Numbered from the stretch's first letter, positions 1-36,874 are shown. The stretch: 64,000 bases of DNA from Owenia fusiformis (GCA_903813345.2 CAIIXF020000001.1:38161366-38225365), one strand, 5' to 3'. Numbers and translations are program-made. Notes: a model not told the origin generated them from the letters alone.

Positions 1-2350
1 AAATATAGTTTTATTTCAAAAATATTTTTATTATGATAGTACATATAGAGTAGTTAACAATCAGTTATAGTCATCAAAATATCTACTAAGATCCTGCACA
101 TAGTACCTGATAATACGCTACTTATTTTTAAGGGTTTATTATATTGAATTGATTTAGCTAAGTCAGTTTCACTTTATGTTGCTAGTTTCACTTTGAACTT
201 TTGTCCATTGCCGGAACTACTTTCTTGAGTAGATTGCCTCTCAGTTTGGCTTTTATATACATAAGGTTGCTGGATAAGTGGGTTTAGTCAGCCTACTTAT
301 TTATATGAAATAACTGTGTTTGCGTGACATAACAATACCAACAATTTCTTTTGTGCTTATTCAGATGCAAATGAATTTGATATCGTCCTTGAAGATATGA
401 AAACTTGACCAAGATTTTAATATTTTTGCAAGAAAAGTAATATTATAGATTTTGATAATTTTATGCAATTAAAAACATAGAGAGGAAGAATCTATATAAT
501 TTTCTGCATTAGCATATTTTGTACTTTATTTAACTACTGTACATCATCAGTATTACATTAAAATGAAAGTTGAATTCAAATTCACTCAAATAAGGAAGTT
601 AATGTTTTATCTAAATATTAAAACATGGGATCAAATAATGAACTGGGATTTCCTGGCTAATCCTCTCGTTAGCATGTAAACTTACTTGCTTTTCAAACTA
701 GAATATTATAAAGTACTACTGTATATCACAAAATCTCCAGCCATACATAATTTACCTGAATAAGCAGTTAACTGAAGATGCCAGAACAAAGACTGAACAT
801 GCTTTTAGAAATGAGGTAAGAAACAGCTTCTTTCACAGAGATTTATGTTTTCTAAATAATTAAGATCACTGTTTATTATTAATTTCAAAACAAACATGTA
901 TGCTTGATTCTTAATGTGTTGACTTTATATGTATAATTTTCAAGACTTAAGCACCTGTTCATAAAAAGCTTAATTAAAAAATTCTCATCATTGTCTAGAT
1001 GGTTAATATGTACATTAACACACATTCTTTTTGATTTTATTTCTCCAACACTTCTCATGTAATCTCAATCAAAAGGTGCATAAGTTCAAATGTGCAACGT
1101 CATGAAACTTGCACTGGTCTTTACAGCAGAATCCAGGCTCTGCCTATATGATTAGGAATTTGATGCACGCCATATATAATGTACCAGTTTGTGTTTCTTG
1201 ATGGACAGTCCCATCAGGACAGGTGGAATATGCTAGCAATCTATAAACTCACACTGGGAGTCTAATGGAAACTTTCACCAAAATGTTCTCTTGTAATTAA
1301 AATACGGTCATATCCCCTGTTACCATGCATACCAGCAACTGATCTATGAGCATGTGCAATCAAAGTTACCCTTTACCAGAGTCTGATGCCATCTTGATAT
1401 TTTAAATAAAACATATATGCAATATTTAGGATCTCGTCCATACGTATTCAGATTTTATAGTAAAAATCATACTTAAATATTTTAACTAGTATTCAATTCA
1501 TATTTAAATGCACATTAAGGCAATAAGAGATCCATTTGAGATCATTAGGATATTATCAGGATAAAAGCTGTAAAATCATCTGTAAATATCAGAGGGGAGT
1601 GTGATTATATTAGAGGCTGATAGCAGGGTAATTAATAAAAAGAATTTCATTTTTGGTTAAGTGTCAGTAAGGTGGCAAGGGCAGGGGTTAGTTGCTCCTT
1701 GAAAAGGATTTGACACGAGACACAGGACTTTAAGGAAGTTTACAGGTAAGGTGTATTACTATATTATTCTCTATAGCAACCACATTTGTTATTGTCTTTT
1801 TGTGACATATGTCATGACATATTCTTTGTCATAAAGTATATGCATTGTCAAAAAAGCTGAGGTCAAAGTTTTTCGTTTTGTTGTTTCTGGAGGTGGTTTC
1901 TCAGAAAAGTTATATATCATGATTCCTTACAGTCAAAATGACATGTTTAGTGACAACTTTGAATCTAAAAAATAAGCAATTGAGAGATTCTGTTATATAT
2001 ATATTTCAATAAGTAGGCACTGCTCTGGGGAAGTAAATCACAGTTAGATCACACTTTGCCATGGAGTTGTTCTGATCTTGCGAGTTGACGTTTAATTTAT
2101 GGTGCCCCTCGGCAATGTTACTCAGCAACCAGGCACACCTGAACATTCTAGGTGAATTAGATGGTTTATCTCCTCCTAGAGAACAGAGGTCTTAGAAAAA
2201 CAGATTCATCTTTGTTTTAGTAGCAATCCATGTTAAGTTTTGAGCTATAAAAATGTTTATTTGCTGTTTGTTGCATTTCTTTGAAATGACAGGCTTTATA
2301 TATTTGAATTGATTTCATCAAGGCTTAATATTTGATTGTAACTTGAATAT
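1..2350. other. Intergenic, no gene seen
   Basis: A+T-rich sequence with only short, stop-broken reading frames and no motif I recognise. It could be spacer or a distal 5' intron of the PCBP gene, whose first coding exon has a splice acceptor just upstream. Confidence 0.5.
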
Positions 2351-2718
2351 GCAGAAAACATTGGTTGCATTGTATCTATTTAATCATACATATTGCATAT
2401 ATTCAAAACATTGGTTGCATTGGATCAATTTAATCATACATATTGCATATATTTAAAACATTGGTTGCATTGGATCTATTTAATCATACATATTGCATAT
2501 ATTCAAAACATTGGTTGCATTGGATCTATTTAATCATACATATTGCATATATTCAAAACATTGGTTGCATTGGATCTATTTAATCATACATATTGCATAT
2601 ATTTAAAACATTGGTTGCATTGGATCTATTTAATCATACATATTGCATATATTCAAAACATTGGTTGCATTGGATCTATTTAATCATACATATTGCGTAT
2701 ATTCAAAACATTGGTTAC
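2351..2718. repeat. 50-bp minisatellite, about 7 copies
   Basis: The core aaaacattggttgcattgg recurs at exact 50-bp spacing (positions about 2355, 2405, 2455, 2505, 2555, 2605, 2655, 2705). Copies differ by single bases (attc/attt before the core, gtatc/ggatc, tgcatat/tgcgtat). The final copy is truncated. No coding capacity is evident. Confidence 0.95.
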
Positions 2719-3756
2719 ATACATGATTTTTACATCAATTGTTTATATTGTTAATATGGAAATCAGTCTTTTGGAAAACAAATTATTTGTATTTATTGAT
2801 TCAGAATCAATACTCTTTATTTGCCCATAACAGCCCTAAGAGCTCACCATTTGTAAATACAGACAGCTCATTACTAAAGCTATGCAATGCACTTCAGGAG
2901 ATTAATAGTATTTTTTGGCAATTTGTAAGAAGAATGTGTCTCAGAAATTGTGTTCTACAAATGTTTTTCCCACTTTCCAATCTTATCTTATCTAGTTTTA
3001 TGTATCCAGTTAAGTTATCTATGATTAAGCTATCAACACCTTCCTTTCTCTAATCACACACTAAAACAATGATTTACTGATGCAGGGATTCATTATTAAA
3101 ACCTGCAATTAAGAGGATATCTGTAATAAAAACAATTGTGCCTATAATTTTTCCTTTCTCAGCTCTAAAGGTGGTATTCATGCACCAATCTTTATAGTGT
3201 GAGTTGCTTATGTATATGTTTATTTAAGTATTCTATACTTGAATCTTAAGATCCCAGGGAGCCAACTTTCTTGCTCATATTTTATGTTTTTTTGGAAACA
3301 ACTTCACCTATTTTTTATAATATGATTGGTTGGAGCAGGTTCACCCAATGTTTATGTAGCTGTGGGGAATTTTCTGATTCACTAATGTATTTATGAGAAA
3401 ATGTACATCAGGAGAAAATGTATTTGTGGAAAAACATTTAGTGTTGACAATGGTTGGAATTATTGTAGCCTATTCCTCTAAATGTGCAGGTTCTGCAAGC
3501 CTTAATCCTCTGCGCTTTTTATATTCATCTTTGATTGACCTTTTCATTGTAAATGGCATATCTTGAATTAGACGCTGAAAGTAGTCTTTAAGTATCAGTG
3601 TCCGTCGTTCCTGTTATTTATTGTAATTTCACATGTTTCTTCGTCACTTCAAAGACTGATGTAATTTCCCTACATCTTAACATTTCATTGAACATGCCAG
3701 CAAGACTTTGAGGATACTTGAGAATATTTTCAAAGCAAGCTATGAAATAGTTTCAT
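2719..3756. other. Intergenic, nothing recognised
   Basis: A+T-rich with no supported reading frame. A 104-codon open frame in it starts with TTG and its product resembles nothing known. Confidence 0.4.
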
Positions 3757-4070
3757 TTACCCTGCGTGCCGTCCAGTTATAAACTACCCTCTGCCTAGTA
3801 TAGACTATATTACAGTTCATCGGCCCTTTCTCAACCAATCAGCGAAGTGGAAGGAACACATGCTCATTAACTATGCGGTTATGTCATAGGAAATGACCAT
3901 ATAGAAAGTCGTCCGTATTTTGACGACAAATTCTGATTGGCTCGGTGAGATCAGAGATTTATTGTAAATTGAAAGAGTGAAGATGAAGCTCTCTTTTAAG
4001 AAGTGAAGTCAAACAAATGCAAAGGGTAAACTTCATTAGACATATCCATAATATATTTGACATTTTTCTG
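3757..4070 (+). repeat. Dispersed repeat, copy 1
   Basis: This stretch is homologous to 11060-11470 in the same orientation. Shared blocks in order are ttataaactac-ctctgcct, gaccaatcagcga (first base varies), gaaatgaccat, ctgattggct-ggtgagatcag, agatttattgtaaat and the gacatt-ttctg end. The two copies differ by many substitutions, and copy 2 carries about 85 extra bases near its start. The ccaatcag and ctgattgg blocks are inverted relative to each other. The family is unidentified and non-coding. Confidence 0.85.
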
Positions 4071-7000
4071 TTTACTTTAGTCTGTTTTTAACTTTCAGAA
4101 TGTGGGAATGTAGCATACATCAGTGACAATGCAAGTGTTTTCTTATTACATCGTTGCGTTAATGTTTAATAGACCGGATGGCTATCAAAACATATTGCTG
4201 CTTAACTTGGCCCTAGAGATGAAAAATAAAGACAGATTAATTATTCATTATACTATTATCCAATGATAGATAGACTGAACCCTCGGAGTATCACAGATGA
4301 TTTGATAGTTTTAGTTCTGATGACATCTTAATAAGCTCAAATGTAGCTTTCAAGTTGGAGTTAGAATGTTAAAAGAATATCTCCAATTCTTGTGTGATGT
4401 AATAGTAGAGAAGAACAAGTTCCTGCAAGTGTTAGTCATTGAAAAGTTTTAGCAAAATGTTTGTGAAATGTTTGATAACTGAAAATTTATTTATGAATTT
4501 AGATGAAAGCATAATGTATTTGGCTTCATCCTATCTTATCATTGGAAATTACATAATTATCTTCCAAAGATAACACTTCATTAATTAATACCAGATTTAA
4601 AGAGTGTAAAACAAATGATAACTATCCATAATATCTCTGATATCAATACAGTAGCTATTAATAACTTGGACCATAGGTACATCCGAAATCAGATACCTCA
4701 CATGTTCCCAAAATCATATGTTGATTTTATGTTATCATAAGTTCACTTCAGGGGAAGAAAAACATACAGAAAAATATTCTCCTGATTGTTTAATTATGCC
4801 TTAAAGATCTGGTTATCTGGTTATAAAAAGCTGCTATTTGGCAGGTATCTGGGTTAAATTCCCCCCATGATCACCTGTATGTGATATTTTACAAGTTTAT
4901 CACTCATGTGAGTCTAAGCGGCCATTTTGAATTAATATCATGATTTTGCATCTTATGATTATGCCACAAAAGTAGTCGATCTTAAGCGAGAATTCCGTTC
5001 TATTTGTAAATGACAGATTGATTAAAAGAATATAGAATCACTAGGTAAGGTGTATTGTTGAGGTTGGGGATTATTGCGACGATTGTGAACATACTCGGAA
5101 GATATGGCATGCAATCCCAGAATTAATACCTCCCTTGCTAGCCAATAATTAAGCACTTTGTAGAATTTATTGCCTCGATTGAACGCTCGGCAAATATCCT
5201 AATATCCAGTCATTACTAAACACTTATTAGTATGATGCATGTTATGCCGAGAGGGCCTTTGTTATGATTGATGAATATTCGTTATCAAATTATTTCCCAG
5301 TGAAAGTCAAATTCCAAGCATTTCATGAATTTCTATTCCATTAATTTGAAATAAATGGTTGTAAAAAGCATTGTGTAATCTATTTATAGTATATTATAAC
5401 ATAATGTTCATAGAAAAATCTATTGATAAAAGTGAATGTATTAACTACCTTGTCTATTGTAGTGTTTTGGTAAAATAGGAAAGCATAAAGGAATATAAAT
5501 AAGCACTGTTGACAGGGGTGTCTCAATAGATGATGTAGGTGTGGTGGAGGTGAAAGGTGTGTGGTATTATGTAGGGGTGAGGTTGAGGTTAGAAGCTCTT
5601 GAGGTAGAGGCCTGTAGGTAGGGAGGTAGATAAAACAAAGGTGGGACGATCGTCACTAACAACATGGGGGTGTTACATGTTACCTGTGCATGATTGCCTT
5701 ATTCCATGTTGTCTAAATATCTAAATATAATCCATTATGGTATCTCCTCTTAGTAATTTCTGACCATTTGATCTACCTTTGCAGAAATCTCCCAGTATGT
5801 TGCCTAGAGAACTTTCTATATATATGTAGGAAGTAAAAGTAGCAATGGATCTTCAGATGTAGGCCATAGGCTTCCCGAGATTGTCTCTCTCTAGAGAACA
5901 CTCCTTTAATACATTTACCTCTCTTACTGGGAGATGGTTCTCCTGTGAAAATCGAAACATTGAAAGTGATAGTATTTTGACAGGCTTTTGGCTTCTGGCT
6001 CTTCTACTTCCAAATAAATGTTTTGTTTATTGGGATTTTGAGTTGTTGAATTTACCAAACAAAATACTCATTTATAGTGCACTGACATAACTTTTCTAGT
6101 GATAACATTTCACACTTCTTAAAAAATCATTATTTTAATGAATACCATCAGTATACATCTAGAACTAACATTTTAGAAACTAATGATTAATTTGAAATTG
6201 CGTTTTTTGCTTGGCCTCAGCTAGATTGGTTTAAATTCTCAGGATGTTCTCTTAAATATGGCAACCCTCAAATGAATTCACAACCCATAATATAAGAAAC
6301 AATCTGTTTATTCTCTTCATAAAAGTAAATTACCTAAAAGGTAAAATTCAATTTCAGTTATTCGATCAAGTGAAAAAGTAAAATCCATGTGATGTGATAC
6401 TTCTGGATAAAGGGAGGTTGGGAGGTTATGTTTTTCAACTGCAAAGGTATACATAGATACATCAGGTAACCTGATACATGTAGGCTAATAGTAACCCCAC
6501 CTCCAGAAAGAAGAACTTAGTGCTTTACAGAAAATTCAGAACTGATCAAATTATTTTTTATTTTACACCGTCTTAGAGTGATGCCTATAGGTAGAAAACT
6601 TAACTCATTAGTGGATTTTAGAGCAGCTTCCGCAAATTCAAAGTATTTAATTTCGATGATGTAAGATAGTATTAGAAAATATAAAAGCACTTTACTTAAT
6701 GCAGATAAGCATTTAGAGTGTTTATTTTTATACAGTTCAGGAAGTTGAGAAAGCTTCCATTGGCATACTGATGATAAATTGTTCACTATAAAAGCAATCA
6801 TGTCATTCCCATACATACCTCCTACATACTGATAGGGGGTTACAGATGTGACACAAGACTTTCCAATTTTTTCCTCTTGTTTTCCATACTCCCTTATATA
6901 GTTCAATTCAATTCAATTTATTTATTTCATAATTCTTATATAGTATGCACTATAAAAATAAGCCGCAAGACACCCGAGTGGGTATATGTTGCGGTTTAAC

Positions 7001-8649
7001 AGAAATTTTTAAAATGACATCTAGTCTACATGACTACATTATGTTACATGTAGGTATATAAAAATGGTATTTTTAGTTCACTAGTTAGTTGACACTTGAT
7101 GCAAATCCTAGTCTCAAATATTCTATAACCTCTGTGGCATAATCATTTAGGGATTATGTTACAGATTCTGAGATAGTTTGTTTTGTAACTCAACATGGAG
7201 CAGGCGGCATCACAACATGATGTTAGATTACTGCATCTTGTGTCAGGTCACATGCTAGGTCACTGGGGGCTGTGAGCACATGCTTCGGGATCAGCTTCCT
7301 TTGGAAATTTCCTCATTTTTCATATTAGATTCAATATCATGTTTTACTTATTGGCTATAATAATCATACCCTTTTTCAATAAATTTGGTTAAAACTGCTT
7401 CATTTTTAGCTTTACTATAACGAGCATATTGTTTTTAAGAGTAAGATGTAAGAAACATCAAGGTATCATATTCATTATGTTAGTATGAATGTGTACAGGA
7501 CCACTCATATCTTGTCATATTGTTGATTGAAATGGTTATATTAAACTCTAAAACTACAGTACCATCTAAAAATCACCAGGTACACCCGTCAGAGAAATCA
7601 TAGTCCTCATTGATTACTTTCCACCTACATCAGGCCTTTATTGGCTCTGATTGAATACAAAGAAAAAAAGTAAATAGTTTCCTCTTCATGTAAACCAACA
7701 GGGAGGGGACATTTCTCACACTGGACATCTTTACCTTGTATACCATCTACAAATGCTCATCCAAATAGCTGAATCTCCCCATGAGATTATGTTCACTTAG
7801 ACTGTCTGTAATACCATTAGTATCCTTTGCACTGGTGATGTGGCTAACCCTATTTGACAGCTAACTGACAGAGACTAGCAAGAAGTATGCCGTATTAGTC
7901 ATGCTGGCAATAACGTCTTGTTGACTATGCTCTCAGACTCCAGCGTATGAAGAGAATCTAATATATAATAGGCTATTCATTAATGCAAATGCTCTAATGT
8001 AGTTGTAGAAGCTGGAGATTTCACAAGGCTTCTAAAGAGTAAAGAAATTATGAGATATAGATAGACATAGAGATCTGCATATTGAGTAAGAGGAAAATCT
8101 GGCCAAGATTTTGCTTGAGATACAAGTGTATAATGTATCTTATGATTTTGCCCACGTGCTGTTACATCTAAGCTAGTCAGTTCTTAGGGATACAGCCAAG
8201 GCAACATACACTACTTCTTTCATAAATCTTAAAACAGGACGTGAATAGGAGACATAAGTGCACACATGCACATTGACACCTTATAGATAGTAGTTGATGT
8301 AACCAGGGAATTATACAATGACTACCAAGGGATAAGAGATACATTCAAGTGAGCTGTAGAAGAACTTGCTGGGCTAGATAATCAATTCTTCATTTTCAGC
8401 AGTATTTACTAACAACTAGATGGGGAAAACATAACAGGCTATAATAGCTGGGTGAGTATGCTATAATTTGTGTAGACTAAGGAGGTGGGTGTTGCTAGTA
8501 GAATAATGAAGAGTGATATATCTTCTTCTTAGGTACTTCTAACATTTATTCTGCAGAGATAAGTGCTAATCTAACAATTACAAATGGATATTTCAACAGT
8601 TTTGTTGGCTAAAAGGCATTTTGAATGTGTGTGGTAAAGTGAGGGAGGG
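4071..8649. other. Intergenic, nothing recognised apart from a hairpin near 6.9 kb
   Basis: Long A+T-rich spacer. Open frames of 60-130 codons (for example 6517-6906, minus) lack recognisable motifs and are judged chance. Confidence 0.4.
6901..7000. repeat. Short repeat with hairpin, possible retroelement tail
   Basis: An attca-rich tract (6901-6930) is followed by an inverted pair aagccgcaa (6960-6968) and ttgcggttt (6989-6997), enclosing a second small inverted pair cacccga/gtgggt. This resembles the 3' end of a short interspersed element, but no second copy is seen here. Confidence 0.3.
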
Positions 8650-8654
8650 GGTCG

Positions 8655-8698
8655 CAGGGGTGGATCTGGGCCCCTGCAAACCCCCAGATCCGCCAGTG
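8655..8698. mobile_element. 44-bp miniature TIR element, hAT5-like
   Basis: The element is almost only its two termini: CAGGGGTGGATCTGGG at the left and the complement of CACTGGCGGATCTGGG at the right. It is flanked by the 5-bp direct repeat ggtcg (8650-8654 and 8699-8703). The termini match those of the larger element at 48118-48447, which also has a 5-bp duplication. CAGGGGCGGATC-like ends are familiar in animal hAT transposons, and a 5-bp duplication recalls the hAT5 group. Confidence 0.75.
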
Positions 8699-8703
8699 GG
8701 TCG

Positions 8704-11059
8704 TTCTTTTAAAGGCTGACAGGAACATACTATTGATTGAGACATTTTTCTAAAAGTACAATATTTTTTTAGTCTATTTTAGTTGGTTCCCCGCCACATA
8801 TAATTGTAAAAGCAATATCCTTTATGCAGTCAAAATGCACTATTTATGATGATTCTATTTCATATTGCCTTGAGGGTTACATTACAAGCCTAAAGTACAT
8901 TTATTGCATTGATATCCTGTTGTATAAATGCCTGTTCTGTGTATCTGTGTAAGACAATTCTTTAGCTTCATATTGTTACTCAGATAGATGGTCTAGTCTA
9001 TACAGTAATTTACTGCTACAATTTAACCGTGACTGTTGGTTTATAGTGACTCCCTAGGTACTAGCAATTCATCCATCTTCTCTGGTTATCTATACTCGGG
9101 GAATCAGAACAAATGATTTGAGAAAGAATGAATCAAATTCTCCTATTGTCTTCCTGGGCATCAATCAGTCTCAAAGATAGCAAATCGTAGCCATGAAGAG
9201 AATACCAATTCAAATTGAAAGTTATAGTCTCATTAAAAATAGTTTGGATCATAATTATCTTCAAGATTTTAAAATGTTTGAAAATTAAATAATTTTATGA
9301 GATTTAATATTCTAACCATATTGCCTATCACGCAGAACATTTATCTTTTCTGTTATAAGGTTTTGAAAATATTTACATTACGTCATACATGGTAGTTGTG
9401 GCATTTTGTAAAAGTTTAGTATATAGGTTTTTTAAATCAGTAAATAGTATTACCAATAGACCCAGGTAGAAGTATCATAAATATATGTAATAAGTGCTTA
9501 TAATGGTTAGCCATGAAGCTAAAACAAATTGACATATTTACCCTGGAGCTGTAGTCTCATTGGGATAAAATAGGCCATTTTAATGTCAGATAACTCACAG
9601 GCTGCTACACAATCCCCTCTTTGCTTAGATGTTCATCCTCGAATATGTTTCATGTGCAATATGTAATTAATAATAAAATGTGGGCTATTGGTTGAATTCC
9701 TTACAGACCATTACACATGCCATACCATCATCGATTGGCCATCTATCTCTATGGAACATCATTAAATTGTATATCTTCATGTATCAAGGGGCGATACATC
9801 ACTAGAAAAAACCTGACCTGATCCCTTTGATTCAAAAATACTTTTCTATTCATATTGTCGTGAAAGTTCGTATAATCTTATTGCTTTATTGTACTGTATT
9901 GAATATGTATAAATGGATACTTGTCACTTTTATGTGATTGGACTTGGTGTACTATATTTGTCTCATTCTTTAACAAATATGATATATTGATAATTCACAA
10001 AATTGTCTTATGGCAAGAATTTTGCAAGGTTTAACTAAATGAAGACCCAGACTTTCGAGATATTGCGATTATAACGACCCAATAATGTTATAACTGATCT
10101 TCAGATTACTTTCATCAAATACTGACAATCTAGTTACCATTTTTCCTAAATTACATTTTTTATTTGAAGTTTCTAGACTTATCATTTTTGGCTCAAATGG
10201 AAGAATGTGAAAAAGCAAATGTTCATAGTTTTGAAGACACAAATTCAAGAATGTTTAAGAAAGTTGTAGATTCTTACTGATGTTGTCTTAACCTGTAAAT
10301 TATGTTTATATATTATATACACCTTGCAAGTGTGCTAGACTTTTAACCCAAGACAAAGATAAATGAGGTCTATTTTGTCTGCATCTTGATAGCAATATTT
10401 ATCTCCACAAATGTTTGGTGTTGTTCTATATGGTTATTACAGCATTGGTGGCATAAGGATGAAACAAGATGTTGTTTAGGTCGATCTGGTTTTCTGAACT
10501 TCCGTGTCAGTTCTGCTTTGTTATTTGTTTTGTTTGTAATGTTTAATTATTATTTGGCATTACAACAAAAAACCAAGTCATAAAGAAGCCTTAAAGCATT
10601 TCTGTTTACTATTTACTTAGGAACATTTTGGCTTCTGTTGATGTCAGTTTAACCATTGCCATGGCACCTCTCCTCATCATCCTCAATTACATTATACTCA
10701 GTTGTCATCTGCACCTGTTCCAATCTGCATATACATTCCACTGTGTTGTATCCATCCTTGACCTTCTCAGGCTCCTACAGTTAATTTTTAGTAGTAGATA
10801 AAATGTGGGATTAGAAACATTTTCTAAGGAATCAGTGGGGTTGTCATTAAGCAAGCTAACAAGCTTCTGTTATGGGAGACTATGTGGTATAATATTATTA
10901 ATGTGGTGGTTGTGGCTAAATGATTTGGTTTCATGCGAGATCACCGCCTTCTAGCACTTCCTTTATAGAAAAATATATATTGCCATTTATTTCGAAACAG
11001 AAATATGTGATTAACAGAATGTTTTTATAACATCACATGGTCTTAATGATGACCCAGAA
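8704..11059. other. Intergenic, nothing recognised
   Basis: A+T-rich spacer without a supported gene, RNA gene or repeat array. A 65-codon frame at 10386-10583 begins with a non-ATG codon and is hydrophobic by base composition only. Confidence 0.4.
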
Positions 11060-11470
11060 TTACCCTTTGAGAGTCTAGCATTATAAACTACACTCTGCCT
11101 ACTATAGATACATATTAAGGTTAAGCAGCCTTGCCCCCACAACTAGTGCCTATGATGGCCCAGATCATAAGTCATTTCAAACTACCATGCTAACCCTCTC
11201 TTGACCAATCAGCGAGCCGGAAGGTACATGTGCTAAATGCACATGCTCGGTAACTATGTGATGATGTCAGATGAAATGACCATGTATTAAAAGTCATATG
11301 TATTGCGACAACGAACTCTGATTGGCTAGGTGAGATCAGAGATTTATTGTAAATCGAAAGACTGAAGAAGCGATGTTGAACGAATATAAAGGGTGGCCCA
11401 CAATGAGCTTCATTGAACAAGAAGTTGTTAGTTTGTCTGAAACATCCCTAATTGAATTGACATTGTTCTG
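11060..11470 (+). repeat. Dispersed repeat, copy 2
   Basis: Second copy of the family at 3757-4070, longer by an internal segment at about 11105-11190. It contains gaccaatcagcgag and ctgattggctaggtgagatc. The alignment is interrupted by substitutions and small indels, so this is an old interspersed family rather than a recent duplication. Confidence 0.85.
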
Positions 11471-12473
11471 GAAGACAGGATTGTACATCCTAAGATTATG
11501 AATCACAGTCAGGCAAATGTAATTACTGTACATTCCTATCATTACCATTCCTTATTATATGGAAAATGTAGATTTATAGGCAGCTAATATTAAACCAAAT
11601 AGATTGGTTGGAATTTTGAAGTGGTCAGGGAACAAATGTTTAAATAAAGCTGGAGAGAATTTATGTCACTGGATTGTATAATCAATACAGTATGCAGTGT
11701 TAGACTGTTAATTTTGAAATGATATACAATATCTGTTATTTAGCTGGTTTGCATCTTGAGGGGATGTTATGACAAATTATTCGCATGTGATAATGGATCT
11801 TTGATTGGTTTGTAATTACCTGCATTGGCAGGCTGTAATACATAGGTATTAATACATGTAAGAGCTTGAGGCTGTTTGCTACCTGTATGGTTTTCTATGG
11901 TTTCTAGTTGTCAGGCCAGGAATCTTCATTTCTAGTCTTTCACTTTGATTTGATGCCTGTCCCACCAGGATTTTTATCGCAGTTTTTTTTTGAAATGCCA
12001 TATTGCCATTTGTTAAATAATAAATCTTGTTTTTCGTATTTATATTTTAAAAAGTTAGAGTATATCAAAATAACTAGTATAAAGGGTTCCAGGGTTTGAA
12101 TAATGATTTTCACTAGTTTTTGTACAATATCTGATTCTATATGGTTAGATTAAGATTATTAAAGACTGAAAAGATAGACCAATCTCTTAATTCACCTTAA
12201 TAAGCAATTTCACATTTTCATGACAATTCTGCTCTATTTAGCAAGGACCTGGCCAGGTCAACTCTTTTTATCTTAAAATTACTGCTGCAAACCCAGCTAA
12301 CAGAAACAAGACTTCTCTTGGCTGTATTTGAAACAGTTCCCCTGTTCATATATATTACCTGCTATTAGGTATTTATCATCTTAGAGTTGTTTTGACAACT
12401 TATTTGCATGTGATAATTGCACATTAATTGCACATTAATTGCACATCTGGAGTTTCATTGTTGTCTGAAAAAA
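11471..12473. other. Intergenic, one 12-bp triplet repeat
   Basis: No gene seen. Just before the tandem array, attgcacattaa recurs three times at about 12415-12446. Confidence 0.4.
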
Positions 12474-12725
12474 GACAGATGTATATATTTTGAAATATTT
12501 CTGATATTCAGATTTGTATTACTTTAGGGAAAAGACAGATGTACAATATATATTTTGAAATATTTCTGATATTCAGATTTGTATTACTTTAGGGAAAAGA
12601 CAGATGTACATATATATTTTCAAATATTTCTGATATTCAGATTTGTATTACTTTAGGGAAAAGACAGATGTACAATATATATTTTGAAATATTTCTGATA
12701 TTCAGATTTTTATTACTTTAGGGAA
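12474..12725. repeat. 60-65-bp tandem repeat, 4 copies
   Basis: gacagatgta starts at 12474, 12534, 12599 and 12663, each time followed by tattttgaaatatttctgat (one copy with a substitution) and then ttactttaggg. Spacing varies (60, 65, 64 bp) because of small indels in an AT dinucleotide tract. Non-coding. Confidence 0.9.
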
Positions 12726-14054
12726 GACACTATCTTTAACTCTATATGTAAGATGCTTCAGAATTTCCCCTGGTATTAGCAACTTAGCCATCAGGCTCTG
12801 TTGTAGAAGCCAAATTTCATTAGACAATTATATAATAATTCATCTCAGATGGGAACCCATGGTATAATTCAATCAATTACAGGATTTGTTTTAATTACAA
12901 ATCAGAGCTCCTTTTAGAAAAGATCTACATAAAATATGTATGATATGATTTTACCTGGGTATGAAATAACATTCATCATTTGTGCATTTTTTCCGTAAAA
13001 AGCATAAAGAGCTGATATTTTAAGGAATCAGATAGTGGTCTTTCGTGAGCATCATTTGAAAAATTGAAATACAAGATATTTATAGTAACTCAATATCTTT
13101 GGAGGAAAATATTATCTATTATTACCGGAATATTATTAATCATCTCATTGGCAATCAATTGATGGTATTGACTGGGTGATATTTGTTATATGATTATAGT
13201 CATGAATTGTTAATAAGGTGTAATTGGGATCCAGGCTAAACTGATAAACAGTGGACTCTAGGGATTCTGACTAAGAAGGATGTGTAGCATTTGTAGCTTC
13301 TTTCAAGATTAAGGAAGCCATCGTTTGGATTACTTTTGGACATGGTATATTAACAGGTATAACCTAATGTTAGTTTATAGTCACTTGTGCGGTGTCATCA
13401 TATTGGCAGCAAGATAGGAGTCAAAGGTATTTTATAATTTCAAGTTTTGATTTTTGAAAATGATTTTTCAAATTATAGGTTATAGGTGATCAAAATGATT
13501 TGAAACCATTTGTTAGGATTTAAAGATGATTTAATATTTAAAGCATTTAAAAATATATGTCTTATATTTATAAGGATAGTTTATTCACATTGGACTGTGA
13601 CTTGACTTCAAATTCAAATCTGACTTTGGATTAAGACAATAAATTGAAGATAAATGTCTTCATATTACTTGTTTATATTTCAAAAAAAACTGATTAGGTA
13701 AATATTGCTTTCATTGTAAGTCCGCTCAATTAAGATGTTTCAAGCTGTCAAAGAAGTATTTTAAATCAATAGATTTCTCATTGTTTAATAGTTAGATATT
13801 CACAACAGCTGCGCTAGTTATTTCTTTTTATTTAATTTTTCAGATTTCTTTACGTGGCTAATGAATTTCTCTAATTGGATCATTGATTTGTCATCACAGA
13901 TGTCTCGGGTAATAAAGAAGCAAAATGAAATCCATGTGAGGGTCTCTTGTATAAGTTAAATCAATGCATTCTGCCACATATGTTTCGAACATCTCTCCTA
14001 ACAAAGCTAAAGTAAATCTCAAGATATTCAAAGTGACACTCTTGCTTGTTTCAG
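12726..14054. other. Region upstream of first PCBP coding exon
   Basis: A+T-rich with no coding signal. It ends in a good splice acceptor (ttgcttgtttcag, ending about 14054), so most of it is likely intron of the PCBP gene, with a 5' UTR exon starting at about 14055 and non-coding exons further upstream that I cannot locate. Confidence 0.4.
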
Positions 14055-14118
14055 ACGTCTTAGCAACTAGAGAGCAGCAGATATAGTTTAGATAACACGT
14101 GAGAATCTACAAGTCACA

Positions 14119-36874
<22,756 letters not shown>

